From Hyalella azteca (Eukaryota > Arthropoda > Malacostraca > Amphipoda > Hyalellidae), in assembly GCF_000764305.2 (NCBI RefSeq), contig NW_025944352.1, positions 171,890-235,889 of the forward strand: DNA of 64,000 bases, written 5' to 3'. How positions within the stretch are numbered: the stretch's first letter is position 1; every line of letters starts with the position of its first letter. The notes under the pieces are model-generated. The model saw only the letters and a program-made list of their open reading frames with translations, did not search any database and was not told the origin of the DNA. The position numbers were made by a program, and so were the translations under genes. Shown piece by piece: positions 11,420 to 24,325 of the stretch.

Positions 11420-12393
11420 ATGAAATTGTTAAATAAAATAAAGCATTCTGCGTCAATATGTCAATTTCAACCGTGGGAAATATTACATATGAGTGGTAAA
11501 CACAGTAATTGTATGAAACCATTCGTCATTCGCAGCACTTTATTCAAATACAATATAATATTTAAAAAAAATAATCTTATTAATATTAAACATCGTTCGA
11601 ATTATAAGTAGCAAAATGTAGACACATACATGAACAATTAGTTACTTTCAACAGTAAATTTATCACACTTCGTCACACTTGAATGATCTCATTGACAATG
11701 GTTTAATAAAAATAATCACCTCTGTATTGATAATATCACGATATCTCTTGCATTAGCAAGTCTCATCAAGAACGAACTGTATGAACCATATTATTGCTAT
11801 GTGCTTCAATTAGATCGTTTGTCTCAAAAAAGATCTCATTTATTGCCATCGCTGAGCGTGAAGTCATTTTTATTACGACGCAATTTTCGAACAGACTTTG
11901 CGCAAGGTCAGCAAATATTGCTTGCATCGTCTATAAATTCAATGATTGTTGGTGAATTGGGGTCGAATTTTTTACGTGCATTACGAGATCAATTGTCGGC
12001 ATTAATTCAAGCAATATCAAATTATCTGATTAAAAAATTTTGCACGACATGATCAAGCGTTAGAAAAGTTAATTTATAGCTTAGCACACTCATCATAATC
12101 ACAGATCCATTTATGTTCAACTCGAAAATTCACCTTTTCATATTAAAATGCGCATAATTGTATTTTTCAAGAAAACACATTCAATAATAGTGCAAAAATC
12201 GCAACCAAATGAAAATAGCAACGCAACTGTTAATAATAATAGCAACTTAACTGGAAATACATTGCATCCTCATAAGAAAGTTATGGGCTCGATACAGGGT
12301 ATTGAGATCGTTGCGAAGAATGAAGGTTATAGAATAAAAATATTTCTCAACCATTCAGAGGGAGAAAAAAAATCTCACTGTTTCGAGTGTTAG
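11420..12393 (+). pseudogene. String of eroded AT-rich reading frames, unidentified
   Basis: On the plus strand, frames at 11420-11611, about 11697-12052 (about 119 codons back to the previous stop) and 12148-12393 follow one another, while the minus strand has no comparable frames for several kb. The middle frame has amphipathic, protein-like composition (for example SNFLRALRDQLSALIQAI). I recognise no domain. They could be remnants of a large AT-rich mobile element or viral insertion, or chance. Confidence 0.25.
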
Positions 12394-15300
12394 CATTTTA
12401 GGACGTTGAACTCTTTGAGATGCACGTGATCACCAGTCTTTGACGGCTGTATCTACACATGACTGTTACAATAAGCAATTGTTACCGTTTATTCTACTTT
12501 TAAAGATTAAATCTACTGTTCGAAATCCCTTGGATGTCTCAATTTATCAATTCATTAGCATTACAGTTAATGTAATTGAGTAGATAATTTACATTATCTT
12601 TATTGATACAGTAGTAGAAAAAGTATAGGATAGAAACATGAAATATTGCATTCAAAAATCTCAAAAGACATTTATAAACCAACGTTGCACAGTTGAACAT
12701 ATTGTTTCAAAAAAACATAGGCGGACATTAATTATACAAAAATATTTTACTTCCTAAGTTAATGTTCGTTACATTTCACTGTTCGTTACGTTTAATGTGG
12801 CATCAATTTATCGGTATATATACTCGACAATACTGCACACAATTATTCGCTGCAATCTCAACACTTTGTACGTTATTGAAATTAATGCACTGATTGTAGT
12901 TGTCTTGTGACTTTTGCAGCTTCCGATTTTGCTTTAATTCCGCAAATCGTGTTAAGACGTGAAATTAAATTTGTAATGAAGCTTTACTTCATCATTATTA
13001 TATATTCAAGAGAATTATTTTTATACATATGGCATTTAGGCGAGTCTTAAATACTCGATCTCTGTATTCTTGAAATTCAACAATATTTTAGCCCAATTAT
13101 ATCGTATTGAATGTTGAAGGTTTAACGGTTGAAGGACAGCAATTATTCATAATCGTGACGAAATGACATATTACTCAAATCTCAAACGAATATGATAATA
13201 GGAAATCATGCAAGATGAATCACTTGTTAGACGTCAAATGTAAAATATATTTCACTCGATTGTACGTCATACATAGCTTATGCGTTTGGTTACACATTGT
13301 AGCGTCGATGAGTATATAAATATGGACAGAATGGCTGAATATAATACGGGTTCATATAATCGTTAAAAATAGCCCTGTCTGAACTTTTATAAGACGTTAC
13401 TACAGTTTACAATACATCAATAGTACGTCTAGTTCATCATTATAGCTCTGGTATTAATCAATGTATGCGTTGTCAATGCATATATTCGTCCGTGCATTTT
13501 TCGTACACACACGCATTTCTCAATAGATACATTCGTCAATGCACATATTTATCAATGCGTATACCCGTTGATATGAGTAAACTTTTATACACTTCCGAGT
13601 CAGTACCATTGAACCCATCGTACAGAGACGACATTGCTTTTTTTACAGCCTCTACGTGTATGTTCACGTATTGCGCGATAAACTTTTAAAACACTATTCT
13701 TCAGGACATAGTCGTACACGCGTTATATAATTAAATGGGGATGCATGCCAGAGGCCAGCATTGCCCAAAACCAGCATATTTTTCATCCTCCTTTCCGTGC
13801 GTAAGCCTGCTAAAGGGCAAAGTAGACTACGGGATTATATGTTAAAAGCCAAAGGTACAAATCCCCTTCATGGAAATTAACCAGCTAGCTAATGAGAAGT
13901 AAGCCACCAATACAATCGCTCTACGCCGTTCTTAAAACCGCCCAACAGCTCTATCCCATGCCGTCTAACCTAATCACGATTTTCGGTATGCAACTCCCTA
14001 TGCCATACCGTTGTTGATACACAGCCAGCACTCCAGCCCGTCCGTTCGTCGCAGCTGTTTTCCACAGGCATAACTCTACCTCCACGATTACCCCGTCTTC
14101 CCGCCTTTTTTCACCGACTGCCGGACGGCTTTTCTTAGTTTCTGCTCACTTGACTGCATTACGCGATGAAAAGAGGATCTATACGAGTTGTAACCTAACC
14201 TAATTCGGATAAGCATCAAAGGTCTGCGAGATAAGCCTCCAGTTAGCCATGCGATAATGGTGGAGAGTCGGGGTAAGTGTGGGGGTAAGAAGATGCTGGG
14301 GGATAGTAAGGCAAGGAAACAGTGACGCGGGGTTAGCGTCTTGCGGAGTAAGTAAGGTGATGACGCATTACCGTTTGGTACAGTTTACATTTGCGGCAAT
14401 GCAGTGTGGTCAGCGGACACTTGGGATAACAGCATGTGTAAGAAGTGATGGTATGGGTTATAAAGCATTGGAGAACAACGTATTGACCGTTAACTATGAG
14501 GAGTAGCAGCTTGTGTGCTGAAGCAGTGTTGGATTAAAGTTCGTGTGGTGAGATAGGTCAATTTACTACAGCTGCTTAGGTGCCAGGATGACAATATCTA
14601 TTGCATTTAGATGGTTGATGTTGGCTCCAGGGCTGATTTGAGCGTTAATTTGCTGGTCTACGGCTGGGCACCCATTAAATGTCTGTCTACGACATCTTTG
14701 ATACTCAAAGCGAAATTCAATTTAAATAATACGAGTAGATACTGGTCAGAATAATTATTAAAATTCTACCTCCCGATTCGCTAATCGTTATGCTACAATG
14801 GAACATTATTTTAATTAGCATTATTTTTTATTCTACGGGTTCGGATTTATCAGAGTCTTGAAACTTGTTTAAGTTCACTGCACATTGTATTATTGTAAAA
14901 TTTAAAGATTCGTTTATGTTACTTCACAAAAGAGTTATATCATTACATGACGTGGTAAAAATATACAGAATGTCGCGAATACATGCTGCATCCACCATAA
15001 TCAATTCAATAACTGCTATTACAGTCAACTGACAAAATTGTAGAATTACTTTACTTACGAATCCCTGGCATTGCTTGGATTTTTCAATCTATCCAAACCT
15101 CGTAAAACGACTCAAGATGCCTTTTCGTGGCTCAAGGATTTTTCAGTCGCTGTATTCGACTTCCGCTGATTTATATGCTGAGTGAAAAATTTTTAAAAAC
15201 AGCGTAAGGATGATATCGCATTAACAATTCACTTGTGACATAACAACAAAATGAACATTTGCAACGTTCAATAAAACCTTTTGTAATGAGCAATAACAAG

Positions 15301-16340
15301 CGCAATTGAATGAACCTTTAGTTCAGAAGCCAAAGTCATTTACTTCTACTTTATGTGATCACGTAGCATAATTTAGAAACTTGCCTACACGTTAATTCAT
15401 TCAAAATCAGCCCGTTCGTTAATTCTAACCAACGTTTTAAGCCCTGCTAACTTAAAAAAACTTAAACATCAAAGCTTGTCTCTAAAACTAAAACAAAAAT
15501 CTTCACATCATTAATATTCACGGTGCGCTAGATAAATTGGTACACGTACATTTCGTTGTTACCGTATTTGTCAATCAATTTTAATTGTTGCCTGCAAGCA
15601 TTATATTTAAAGGGCGAACATATGACACAAATGGGAGACAACAGTATTTAAATTTTACAGGATTCGTTATAATCTCTTATAATTACAGCTATTCATTCAT
15701 TAGTTGGAAGTTCATTTATGAGAACGGCGTAAAAGCTTGGATTTTTAACCTAACAGGATTTAATTTTCGGCTTATATTACAATGAGTCAATGGCCTTTTT
15801 GCTTTAGAACCTTAATGTTCTTCATCATAGGTAATTTAATAATAATGATAGGAATCGCTTTACTAAGTGAACGTGATAATTGCCCACTGACGTACAGGCG
15901 GTGGTGATCAAGCACCGCGGTACATGTGCATCCTACCAATTTAACTAATTGTTTTTCTGCATTTTATCGCTCAACATCTTTATAATTATGTAAAAATGGC
16001 TATGTTCTACATGAGAACATGCTAGTTCGTGACAATAATTATAGCAAAATTACCTGTGTATTTACAACAGTATTATTAATAGGGTTACTCAACTCTTAGT
16101 CCGGCGATCCTATTAGATGCCTTGACCGTTGCTGTTGTTTATACCGTTTTTTCATATGCTCATCTTGCTCAGCCGGTTATGTGTAGAAACCCATCGCTGT
16201 AGCTGTTATAGAATTGTTGCTAAATGTGATGTGAAGTTTTAACTTTTGTTGTTGATTCCTTTCCTGACTGCCATCGACAGTTGCTGCCACATCGCTGCCA
16301 CCTTCTCACGGCACCACTGACTTGTAGAACGCTCGTAGAC
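12394..16340. other. Non-coding stretch inside the candidate LTR element
   Basis: AT-rich sequence to about 13735, then a more GC-balanced block to about 14600 with several CCTAACCTAA-like pieces, then AT-rich again. No gene or RNA was recognised. A short frame at 13465-13689 has no recognisable domain. Confidence 0.4.
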
Positions 16341-16950
16341 GCCCTCAGTTGATGCCGGCCCTTGTAGTCGCTCGCATAGTCGCTCTTGTAGTCGTTCTCG
16401 CAATTGCTCTCGTAGTCGCCAGTCTCTTCATCAAGTCTTTCGGCTTACGAAGGAAATAGCGCCGATCACGTTGCTGCGTTGCCACCGTAAAGTATCGCTT
16501 TAATTTACTCTGTTTGGTCGTACTGAATTCAGAAGAACGCAAAAAAAAAACAATGCGTGGACGCTTCAAATTTCTCTCTCTCAAAGTCGAAGGCTCAAAT
16601 AAGAAAGTCTTGACGTTGCAGGTAAGACTAAGACGCGGCAGTCAAAAGTTGAATATTCTCCCAGTTTTCGTCTGCTGAAATTAGTAGATGAAGGTCTTCT
16701 TGGTCTCTTCTTCAGACGTTTAAGTGGGTAAAACATCGCAGAAACAATCCGTTGAAAGGCTTGGCCGCACGAAAATCTCTATGCGACAGTGTTGCTATAA
16801 TCACAAACACTTCATAAATCTTTCACTTCACCACCGTATTTAAAGCCTCACAATCATAGTCAAGCAGTCGAGTTTAACTTTTAAGAAATCACGCCAGTTG
16901 TCACATAATTCGGGTGCCAAAATATCCCAGATCATTTTAAATTAAGCTCT

Positions 16951-17107
16951 ACCTGAGGATCGGGTTACGTGACTAAGGTCGTGGAGGATAAGTAAGACAC
17001 TTGCTTCTGATAACATCTCTTATATCCTTGGTGGTTATGTAGGAGTACGAAACAGGGGTATAAGCTACGGCGTCGACCGTGAGGTCGGAGAACTCTACAA
17101 ATGCGTT
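16951..17107 (-). mobile_element. Truncated LTR, third copy
   Basis: It aligns closely with 10022-10190: CCTGAGGATCGGGTTACG, GGATAAGTAAGACAC, GGAGTACGAAACAG, GGTATAAGCTACGGCGTCG and GAGAACTCTACAAA are shared. It breaks off at about 17107, where CCCCTAACCTAACG of the next repeat begins. Confidence 0.75.
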
Positions 17108-17945
<838 letters not shown>

Positions 17946-18204
17946 TATATATATATAAAATAACTGTGTAAAAATAACTGCATGCAAACTGAAACATGAA
18001 AAATACCTGTATGTGGTAACTGGTAGCAACTTAACAAGTAACAGCTAACATGTTGACACTAGTAACAGGCTGAGATTGACAACATTATACCGAAATCTTT
18101 CGTACAGTTTTATTCTGTAATTTATATTATGTATGTATCATGCTGGGTTTTAAGTAATATTAAATACTATTAAGTGAAATCTAAATGCTTTATGTATAAA
18201 TGTA

Positions 18205-18365
18205 GCGGTAGCGCTGTAGCGGAAAAATCTCGTATCGCTACTTAAATATGTAGCGGGCGCTACCGCTACCGCTACATTGCCTTAACTGTAGCGCCGCTAC
18301 CGCTACTAAAAATGTAGAGGCCGCTAGTAGCGGCCGCTACATGTAGCGCGCTACTGCCCACCTCT
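18205..18365 (-). mobile_element. GTAGCGG-rich hAT-like end
   Basis: Alternating GTAGCGG and CCGCTAC blocks form dense inverted repeats. The right edge on the minus strand is CAGAGGTGGGCAGTAGCGCG, a hAT-like terminus. A related block is at 49852-50010. The other terminus is not visible. Confidence 0.55.
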
Positions 18366-18369
18366 GTGT

Positions 18370-19097
18370 ATATATATTTGTACCATACGTTGGCATATCA
18401 CAAAAACTAATCCGTTTACTCTAACGTTACTGAAAATTTATTACTTAGAATATCAAACTCAAAATATTCCGTAGTTTTCTGGAATCACAATGTGTACTGA
18501 GCATTGATATTTCTCGATGACACTATCAAAGATGGTTATTAAAACTCAAATTTATTGTACTCATTTTTGCTATCATTTTGTCATACCTTCTACGTTTGAA
18601 GACAGATAATTGCCAAACGAAAGTATCAAGTTCTTATAATAGAATTCGTGTCATAAGATCTTTATAAAGCAAAACAGGGAAATCCTCGCTCCCAGAGATA
18701 TATCGTACGGCTCGGACCTGCATGACGCGTATAGGGCTCAATGAATCTACAGCATCTCGCTTCCCAAAGCAACTAAAAAAAGAGTACAAATGATTAATTT
18801 ACCGATTATGAACGCATTGATAGATTTACACAGCATATTTTTGCAAAAATATTCATTGCACAACAAATTCCCATTTTATTTTTTTTATTTTTACTGAAAT
18901 TTAAAATTTAACACATTCAACCAGAATCATGACAATCGAAAATGACTCCAATCTACGAAAACTCAATATTCAAATGGCTTCACGATATTGAATATACGAA
19001 ATGTGATCAAATTCTGAAAATGAATCGAAAGATGTTATGTGACTACAAATTGTGAGTGATTGACAAGCTCTGAAAAAATAACTGAGAATCAACATGC
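18370..19097. other. Intergenic, no gene seen
   Basis: AT-rich sequence without recognisable features. Homology to the 55.9 kb locus starts only at about 19098. Confidence 0.5.
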
Positions 19098-19345
19098 AAA
19101 TCAACTAACCAAAAGTTCGCCGATGTCATCACATTTCCTTGAAAATTTTGAATATAATACAGGCCATATATAGAAAATATGTTTAATAATTTCGAATTAT
19201 AATATAATCGAATTATAATACAATAATTTATAACAGCGTAATAATAATGGTCGGATGTATTCCACATATTCTGCATGAATTAGAGTTAATTATGTACCAC
19301 TCATTGCTGGCTTTAAATATTCCAGCAAAAGCAATCATTTTCCAG

Positions 19346-19506
19346 GAACACACATGATATCGAAGACGTTTTCAGCGGGGCTACGAGGGCCCAGGTGACT
19401 GAGGTCTACCCAAATCTCTGGTCTGAGAACAGCGACGTACAGACTGTCGTGGAAGACGTGCAAGCCATTGCCGCATCAGACCCTCACTGCTCTTCCTGGG
19501 GGTCTA
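19346..19506 (+). pseudogene. TRPA-type channel copy 1: S1-S2 loop exon
   Basis: The exon begins after CAG and ends TCT-A|GTAAG, with the same phases as 56153-56313. It encodes N-T-H-D-I-E-D-V-F-S-G-A-T and ends H-C-S-S-W-G-S, the loop between the first two membrane helices of the channel. The first base would complete a split tryptophan codon from an S1 exon, but I find no S1 or ankyrin exon between 7.6 and 19.3 kb, and homology to the full locus starts only 250 bp upstream, inside the intron. This copy therefore appears to be 5'-truncated, although the frame and splice sites here are intact. Confidence 0.75.
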
Positions 19507-19649
19507 GTAAGTCCCAAGCAATACTATTAAAATGAGTAATAGTAAGTACTATTGCCCCCTCTAGGCATGTAGAGTGATAGCAATAGATCTCCTGTTCCTT
19601 CTGAAGGTCTGGTTGTAAGTGGCTACAGTAGACCGCCATTGTTTATCAT

Positions 19650-20110
19650 ATAGCAGCCTAGTGGATGGTGACAGTAGACCGCACCGCTTCTGCTATGGGG
19701 TTTAGCGAGTGGTTGCAATAGACCCCACCGCCTCTGCTATGGGGTTTAGTAAATGGGTTCAATAGACCCCACCGCCTCTGCTGGGGGTTTAGTGAGTGGT
19801 TGCAATAGACCCCACCGCCTCTGCTATGGGGTTTAGTAAATGGGTTCAATAGACCCCACCGCCTCTGCTGGGGGTTTAGTGAGCGGGTTCAATAGACCCC
19901 ACAGCCCCTGCTGGGGGTTTAGTGAGTGGGTTCAATAGACCCCACCGCCTCTGCTGGGGGTTTAGTGAGTGGTTGCAATAGACCCCACTGCTCCTGCTGG
20001 GGGATTTAGTGAGTACTTGCAATAAACCACATCGTACCTGCTGGTGGTTTAGTGAGTACTTGCGATAGACCCCACCGCGTCTTCTGAAGGGTGTAGTGAG
20101 TGGTGCAGTA
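19650..20110 (+). repeat. Minisatellite, about 41-44-bp unit
   Basis: About ten copies of a unit with GGGTTTAGTGAGTGG, CAATAGACCCCACCGC and CTCTGCT lie in the intron between the first two exons of channel copy 1. It is missing from the corresponding intron of the 56-kb copy. Minus-strand frames here are artefacts. Confidence 0.9.
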
Positions 20111-20540
20111 CCCTTAAGTTGCTCCAGGGCCAAATATGGATGTATGATGGAGTGCCACTGGTCCCCGCTGGGCACATTAGCTGGGCACCAGTTAACGTGC
20201 AATGCATTCAATTAAGGCGACCATTCAGTAGGGAGATTATATTTATGCTTCCTTTACCGATGACTTTCAGCTCGCATGTTTAAAACAAAAACTTGCTTAT
20301 TGCAATCATCACCCATGACAACGCTTCCACTTAGCAACAACCAATGACACAGCCACATACCATAGTGCATATAGCACAGTTCCTTCTTGCAGCAAGTAGA
20401 ACTAGTATTAGAGTACCTTTCTGGTAGAGTTGGAAGATAAGTAATTTTCAATAATTGCAAGCAGTAGAGCACTACTTGAACTCTACTACTTGAGTAGTAG
20501 AGTAGCTAAATTTTTGTTACGTTGTTTGATTACGTTGCAG

Positions 20541-20713
20541 ACAACGCATCTTCCGAAGACATCCTCATGGAGATCGGGACGTCGTCTTGGAACCGTTCGG
20601 TTTGCGCCGTTTTCCACATGGAAAAAAAGTCCACCGTAGTCGTAGGCATGAAAGTATGGATGGTCCTCGTTTTTCTAGTTCATCTCTTCATAGAATTATT
20701 CTACCTCATGAAA
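20541..20713 (+). pseudogene. TRPA-type channel copy 1: S2 exon
   Basis: It starts after TTGCAG, completes an Asn codon from the previous exon and ends ATG-AAA|GTAAG in phase 0. It encodes N-A-S-S-E-D-I-L-M-E-I-G-T, F-H-M-E-K-K-S and the hydrophobic segment V-W-M-V-L-V-F-L-V-H-L-F-I-E-L-F-Y, the likely second membrane helix. It is nearly identical to 57027-57199. Frame and splice sites are intact. Confidence 0.8.
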
Positions 20714-20879
20714 GTAAGTTGGATTGTATAAAAAATGGTTTACTTCTTTACCAAAAATGATTTACTTCTTTCATTTGCTTTAACAAATTCCAGAAATGCA
20801 TTGTGGAAAATCACATTTTCTATTATTTACGCGCTCCGATAAAATTTTATGTGTAAATTGCTCGTCTTTTTTATTACAA

Positions 20880-21240
20880 CACTTCTCTTCAACTTCACTT
20901 CTTGTTTGTCTGTTTGTCTGTCTGCTAAAAATCTTATAATCGATTTTTAACACACTTCTACTTCTCCAATCGATCTGAAATTTTGCACACCTGCGTAAAA
21001 TTGGAGACAATGGCATGAATCAAATGGCAAAATAAATAATTTTAGGAATAAAAAAAATTCTTTTTTTTCAATTTTAAAAAAACTGATAAAATAATTTTGT
21101 CAGCTACAAATCTTATAATAGATATTTGACAAACTTTTACCTGTCCAATTTCTATGAAATTTTGCACACTTTTGTGAAGTTGGAGGCAATGCATGAATCA
21201 ATTGATAGAATAAATAATTTTGAAAAATATTTTATATATT
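20880..21240 (+). repeat. Two-unit tandem repeat inserted in an intron
   Basis: Two units of about 180 bp share AATCTTATAATMGAT, GAAATTTTGCACAC and a TTGGAG.CAATG-type end. The first is preceded by TGTTTGTCTGTCTGCT. The block is absent from the paralogous intron at about 57350, so it is a later insertion in copy 1. Confidence 0.65.
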
Positions 21241-21508
21241 AAAAATATTGAAAAATTAATTTTTTAATATTCGAAAATAAAATTAGAAATTCATTGTACA
21301 TATGTAACATTGGGAACACTGGATTCTTTGGAAGTGTTGTCTTTAAAAAGTAATTTTTAAACGTATATTATTATTATTAATACAAGTTCATACAGTGATA
21401 ATTGATTTAATGAATTGGTAATGAATTTAGTGCGAAATATCGTGAATCGTATAAAAAATTTCATTCCTTGTTTCAGATAAATAAGTCAAACTTTTCTATT
21501 CATAAGAC

Positions 21509-23490
21509 CAGGGTTGGCATTGATTAAATTAAACTGATTAAATCATGTGATTAAAAAAATAATGATTTTTTTTTCATTTTTTAGATTTTTTATTTATATG
21601 CATTTAAATGTATTGAGTGGCAGTCTTTAATTTATTTTGAGGTATTGTTATTAATGGTTTAGTATAAATGTACTATGACAAATCGGAATATAAACTTGTT
21701 GCCTTTAATGTGTAGTAGGTTCCAATGAATTGTATGTTTTTGGTACAGAGGCATCAAGTGTTGCAGTACATTGTACATAGCTAGCAGCTTAGCTAATTCT
21801 TATAAGGCTATAAGTACTCTTTAACTATTCGACTATTTGTTATATATTGATTACAATATACAATTTAAATGTGTTAGCTAGCTTTTACATGGCGAGGCAG
21901 AACCGATGGAGCAGTTTTGAGGCAAAATAAAAAAGTAATGGAGGTACATGAAGAAGAAAGCTTTCTTCTTCAAGGTTAGCATAACATACCATTTAAAATA
22001 CTTATGTTTTGAAAACAATATCAGGAAGTTGGTGTCTGTTAGCTGCATCAAAGTGTTGGAGTTGTTCTCGGAAGTTTCCTACAGCACGTTCACACATATG
22101 GCGAGGTATGGCCATAACCTCTGCAACAATAATCCGTTCCCTTAGCTGTGGTAGGGTGTGAGGGCGACTTCTGAACACCCTCTCTTTTAGATGTCCCCAA
22201 CGAAGAAATCGCAAATGCTCAAATCAGGTGACCTTGCAGGCCACTGTAAATCACCCCTCAGAGACACCAGACGTCCGGGAAACATTCGTTTCAAAACATT
22301 GAGTGACATTCGGGCTGCGTGAGCGGTAGCCCCATCCTGCTGGAACCACACGTCTCCCAATTCATTTTCAACAATGTTTCCATCCTGGGCTGCAAGAAAT
22401 TTTGCAACATTGCAACATAGCGTTCGGAATTCACTGTCACGGTTACTCCCTCCTCCGAGAACGACTCCAACAGTGTGTTGCAGTAAACTTAACGGCCACC
22501 ATCTTCCAGATATTGTTTTTAAAACATAAGTATTCTAAATGGTATGTTTTGCTAACCTCGAGGAAAATGAACTTTCTTTTTTATGTACCTCCATTCCTCT
22601 TTTATTTCGCCTCAAAACTGCTCAATCAGTTCTGCCCCACCCTGTTTATTGAGAGGTTGACATTGGATTGACCTTTTAGGCAATTAGAAAGATTTTCCAC
22701 CCTAATATGAGTACGTATTCTAATTAAAATATTTAATTTCCATTTTTAAATATGTCAATTTAAAACTAGAAACAAAACAATTACAATTATAAAACTATAT
22801 ATATATATAAATAATTAAATGCAGTGAATGGAAATAAAATGTTTGAATTGTGCATATGTATATTTCAAACAGTGATAGTTTTTCTCATAACATTATTTTC
22901 GTTTCATGTCGTTTGAGGTTTGTTAGGTTATCGTTCAGTTTATGTTTAATATTGGTTTTTTGGTCTGAATCAAATGGGAACAGTGCAGTCAGTCACTCAG
23001 TCACTAGGTACTAGTTGGTGTGTTTAGAGGGTAGAGTCCGGTAGATTTATAGGACATAAAACTAGTAGATCTATGACAGTGTTGTGCACAGTGCTATCAG
23101 CTACCTATCTGTTACTGTTATGTCTTCAATGTTTAGAAGATCCACATTCCTGAAGTGTTTTTGTATATTGAAGCCAGTTAAATGGTCAATATTTAGCTTG
23201 TTACCTTGCTCCATACATACTTTAAAAAGCTAATAAATAGACTTATCAATAATTGTTTACCCAAAAATCCCTAAGTGGTAAACACCACCTTGGCCATTAT
23301 TGAAGGCAATAAGTGCCATTTTTAGCCATCCATTTTGATCCATTTACTGTTATTGTTAGTAGGCTAATTGCAACATAAAAAATAACATTTCAAAAAGACA
23401 AAAAAGCTGAAAAAATCAAATAAATCAAAAAAATCATGAAAAAATAAAAAAGTCATTGATTTTTTTTAATCAAAAAAATCACCAACCCTG
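21509..23490. mobile_element. hAT-like non-autonomous element with a nested mariner
   Basis: The ends are CAGGGTTGGCATTGATT (left) and, reverse-complemented, CAGGGTTGGTGATTTTTT (right). They are flanked by near-identical 8-bp duplications, CATAAGAC (21501-21508) and CTTAAGAC (23491-23498). The paralogous intron at about 57480-57510 lacks the element. hAT transposons make 8-bp duplications and often start CAGGG. No hAT transposase was seen. Confidence 0.8.
21888..22646 (-). mobile_element. Mariner/Tc1-family remnant with duplicated C-terminus
   Basis: The minus strand from about 22460 to 22002 encodes the C-terminal part of an IS630/Tc1-mariner transposase: VTVNSERYVAMLQNF, WFQQDGATAHAAR (second catalytic Asp region), FPGRLVSLRGDLQWPARSPD (third catalytic region), then LPDIVFKT and stop. 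There are two frameshifts. The transposase N-terminus is missing; instead an inverted copy of the last 150-200 bp sits at the right end, where ..LPDIVFKT and stop can also be read on the plus strand near 22490-22530. TA dinucleotides flank both ends. Confidence 0.8.
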
Positions 23491-23843
23491 CTTAAGACAT
23501 TTAATTACTATGCCTGCACCACGCAATTATTTTGTAATAATTTCATATTTTTATCTCTAAACTGTACATGTGAGCTCTGGTGTTTCCTAAGTCATGGGAG
23601 AAATGAATGTCTCAGTTCAATGACATTCACTAGTTTGATTACAATGATTACATGACACGAAGGGCGATATTTAAAATTTAAATGTTCTTTTATTGCTCAG
23701 AATGTAGCAACATTTGAACGGTCCTGGAAAATGAAATCACAAACTTTGTTGCAAGCCTGCTAATGAAAGTAATTGATTCTAGCCCCAACATTCATAATAA
23801 TCTCGTTTATTAGTAAAAACATCTTGAGTTTGTTCACACACAG

Positions 23844-23957
23844 ACGTCTCAGCCTGTCACGGATGTTCATCGAGTGAGCCGAATGCTGCGGTTCCCTCTG
23901 ATGCTGGTGTTCGTGCTTTCGCTCAGCAAAGCTGATTTCTGGCTGGGCTGCAGGCAG
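23844..23957 (+). pseudogene. TRPA-type channel copy 1: S3 exon
   Basis: A 114-bp phase-0 exon between CACACACAG and CAG|GTGAG. It encodes T-S-Q-P-V-T-D-V-H-R-V-S-R, then the hydrophobic stretch L-R-F-P-L-M-L-V-F-V-L-S-L-S and K-A-D-F-W-L-G-C-R-Q. It is the counterpart of 57864-57977 and the likely third membrane helix. No inactivating change was seen. Confidence 0.8.
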
Positions 23958-24325
23958 GTGAGATCTTGGGGCGTTCCAGGCCACAGTTTAATCTATTAGG
24001 TATAAGTAATTGTGCGGAGATTACGATGCTATTCTGTGAAGGGTAAACTCCTTGCGGAAAGGGTAAACGGTCATCCCTATCGTGCTCTGGACGAAGATTC
24101 AGCTCACTTATCGTGTGTCAAAAATCTGAGGTGTAATTTTATTCGAGAGATGAGGAAAGTCCACTAATATCAAATGGGGATTGTGAAACCTGCTCCAGAG
24201 GCCGATCAGTAACGAATTCGACCGGCAATACTACGAAAGTTGACCTTATAACTCAATAGGTATTCCAAAGGCTGACACTACCCAGAAAATATCAGTGTAT
24301 CTAATTCACCCTGACAGCTAGGATA

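Larger units (their letters stand above)
10018..17107 (-). mobile_element. Candidate large non-coding LTR element (LTRs 10018-10403 and 16951-17107)
   Basis: Two closely similar LTR pieces lie in the same orientation about 6.5 kb apart. The left one has a polypurine tract on its inner side. The right one has, on its inner side at 16909-16919, a minus-strand TGGCACCCGAA, a near match to the start of a lysine-tRNA primer-binding site. Both signals point inward and fit one minus-strand element. No gag or pol coding was seen between them, so this would be a non-autonomous or heavily nested element. The right LTR is cut at about 17107 by the TGTCCGG repeat block. This pairing is inferred. Confidence 0.4.

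Noticed and set aside
16345..16584. Minus-strand Arg/Thr-rich frame
   Set aside because: Driven by a degenerate short repeat (GTAGTCGCTCTC-like) and not gag-like enough to call.
19658..20211. Minus-strand frames with repeated NPFTKPHSRGGG-like motifs
   Set aside because: Translation of the 41-44-bp minisatellite in an intron.
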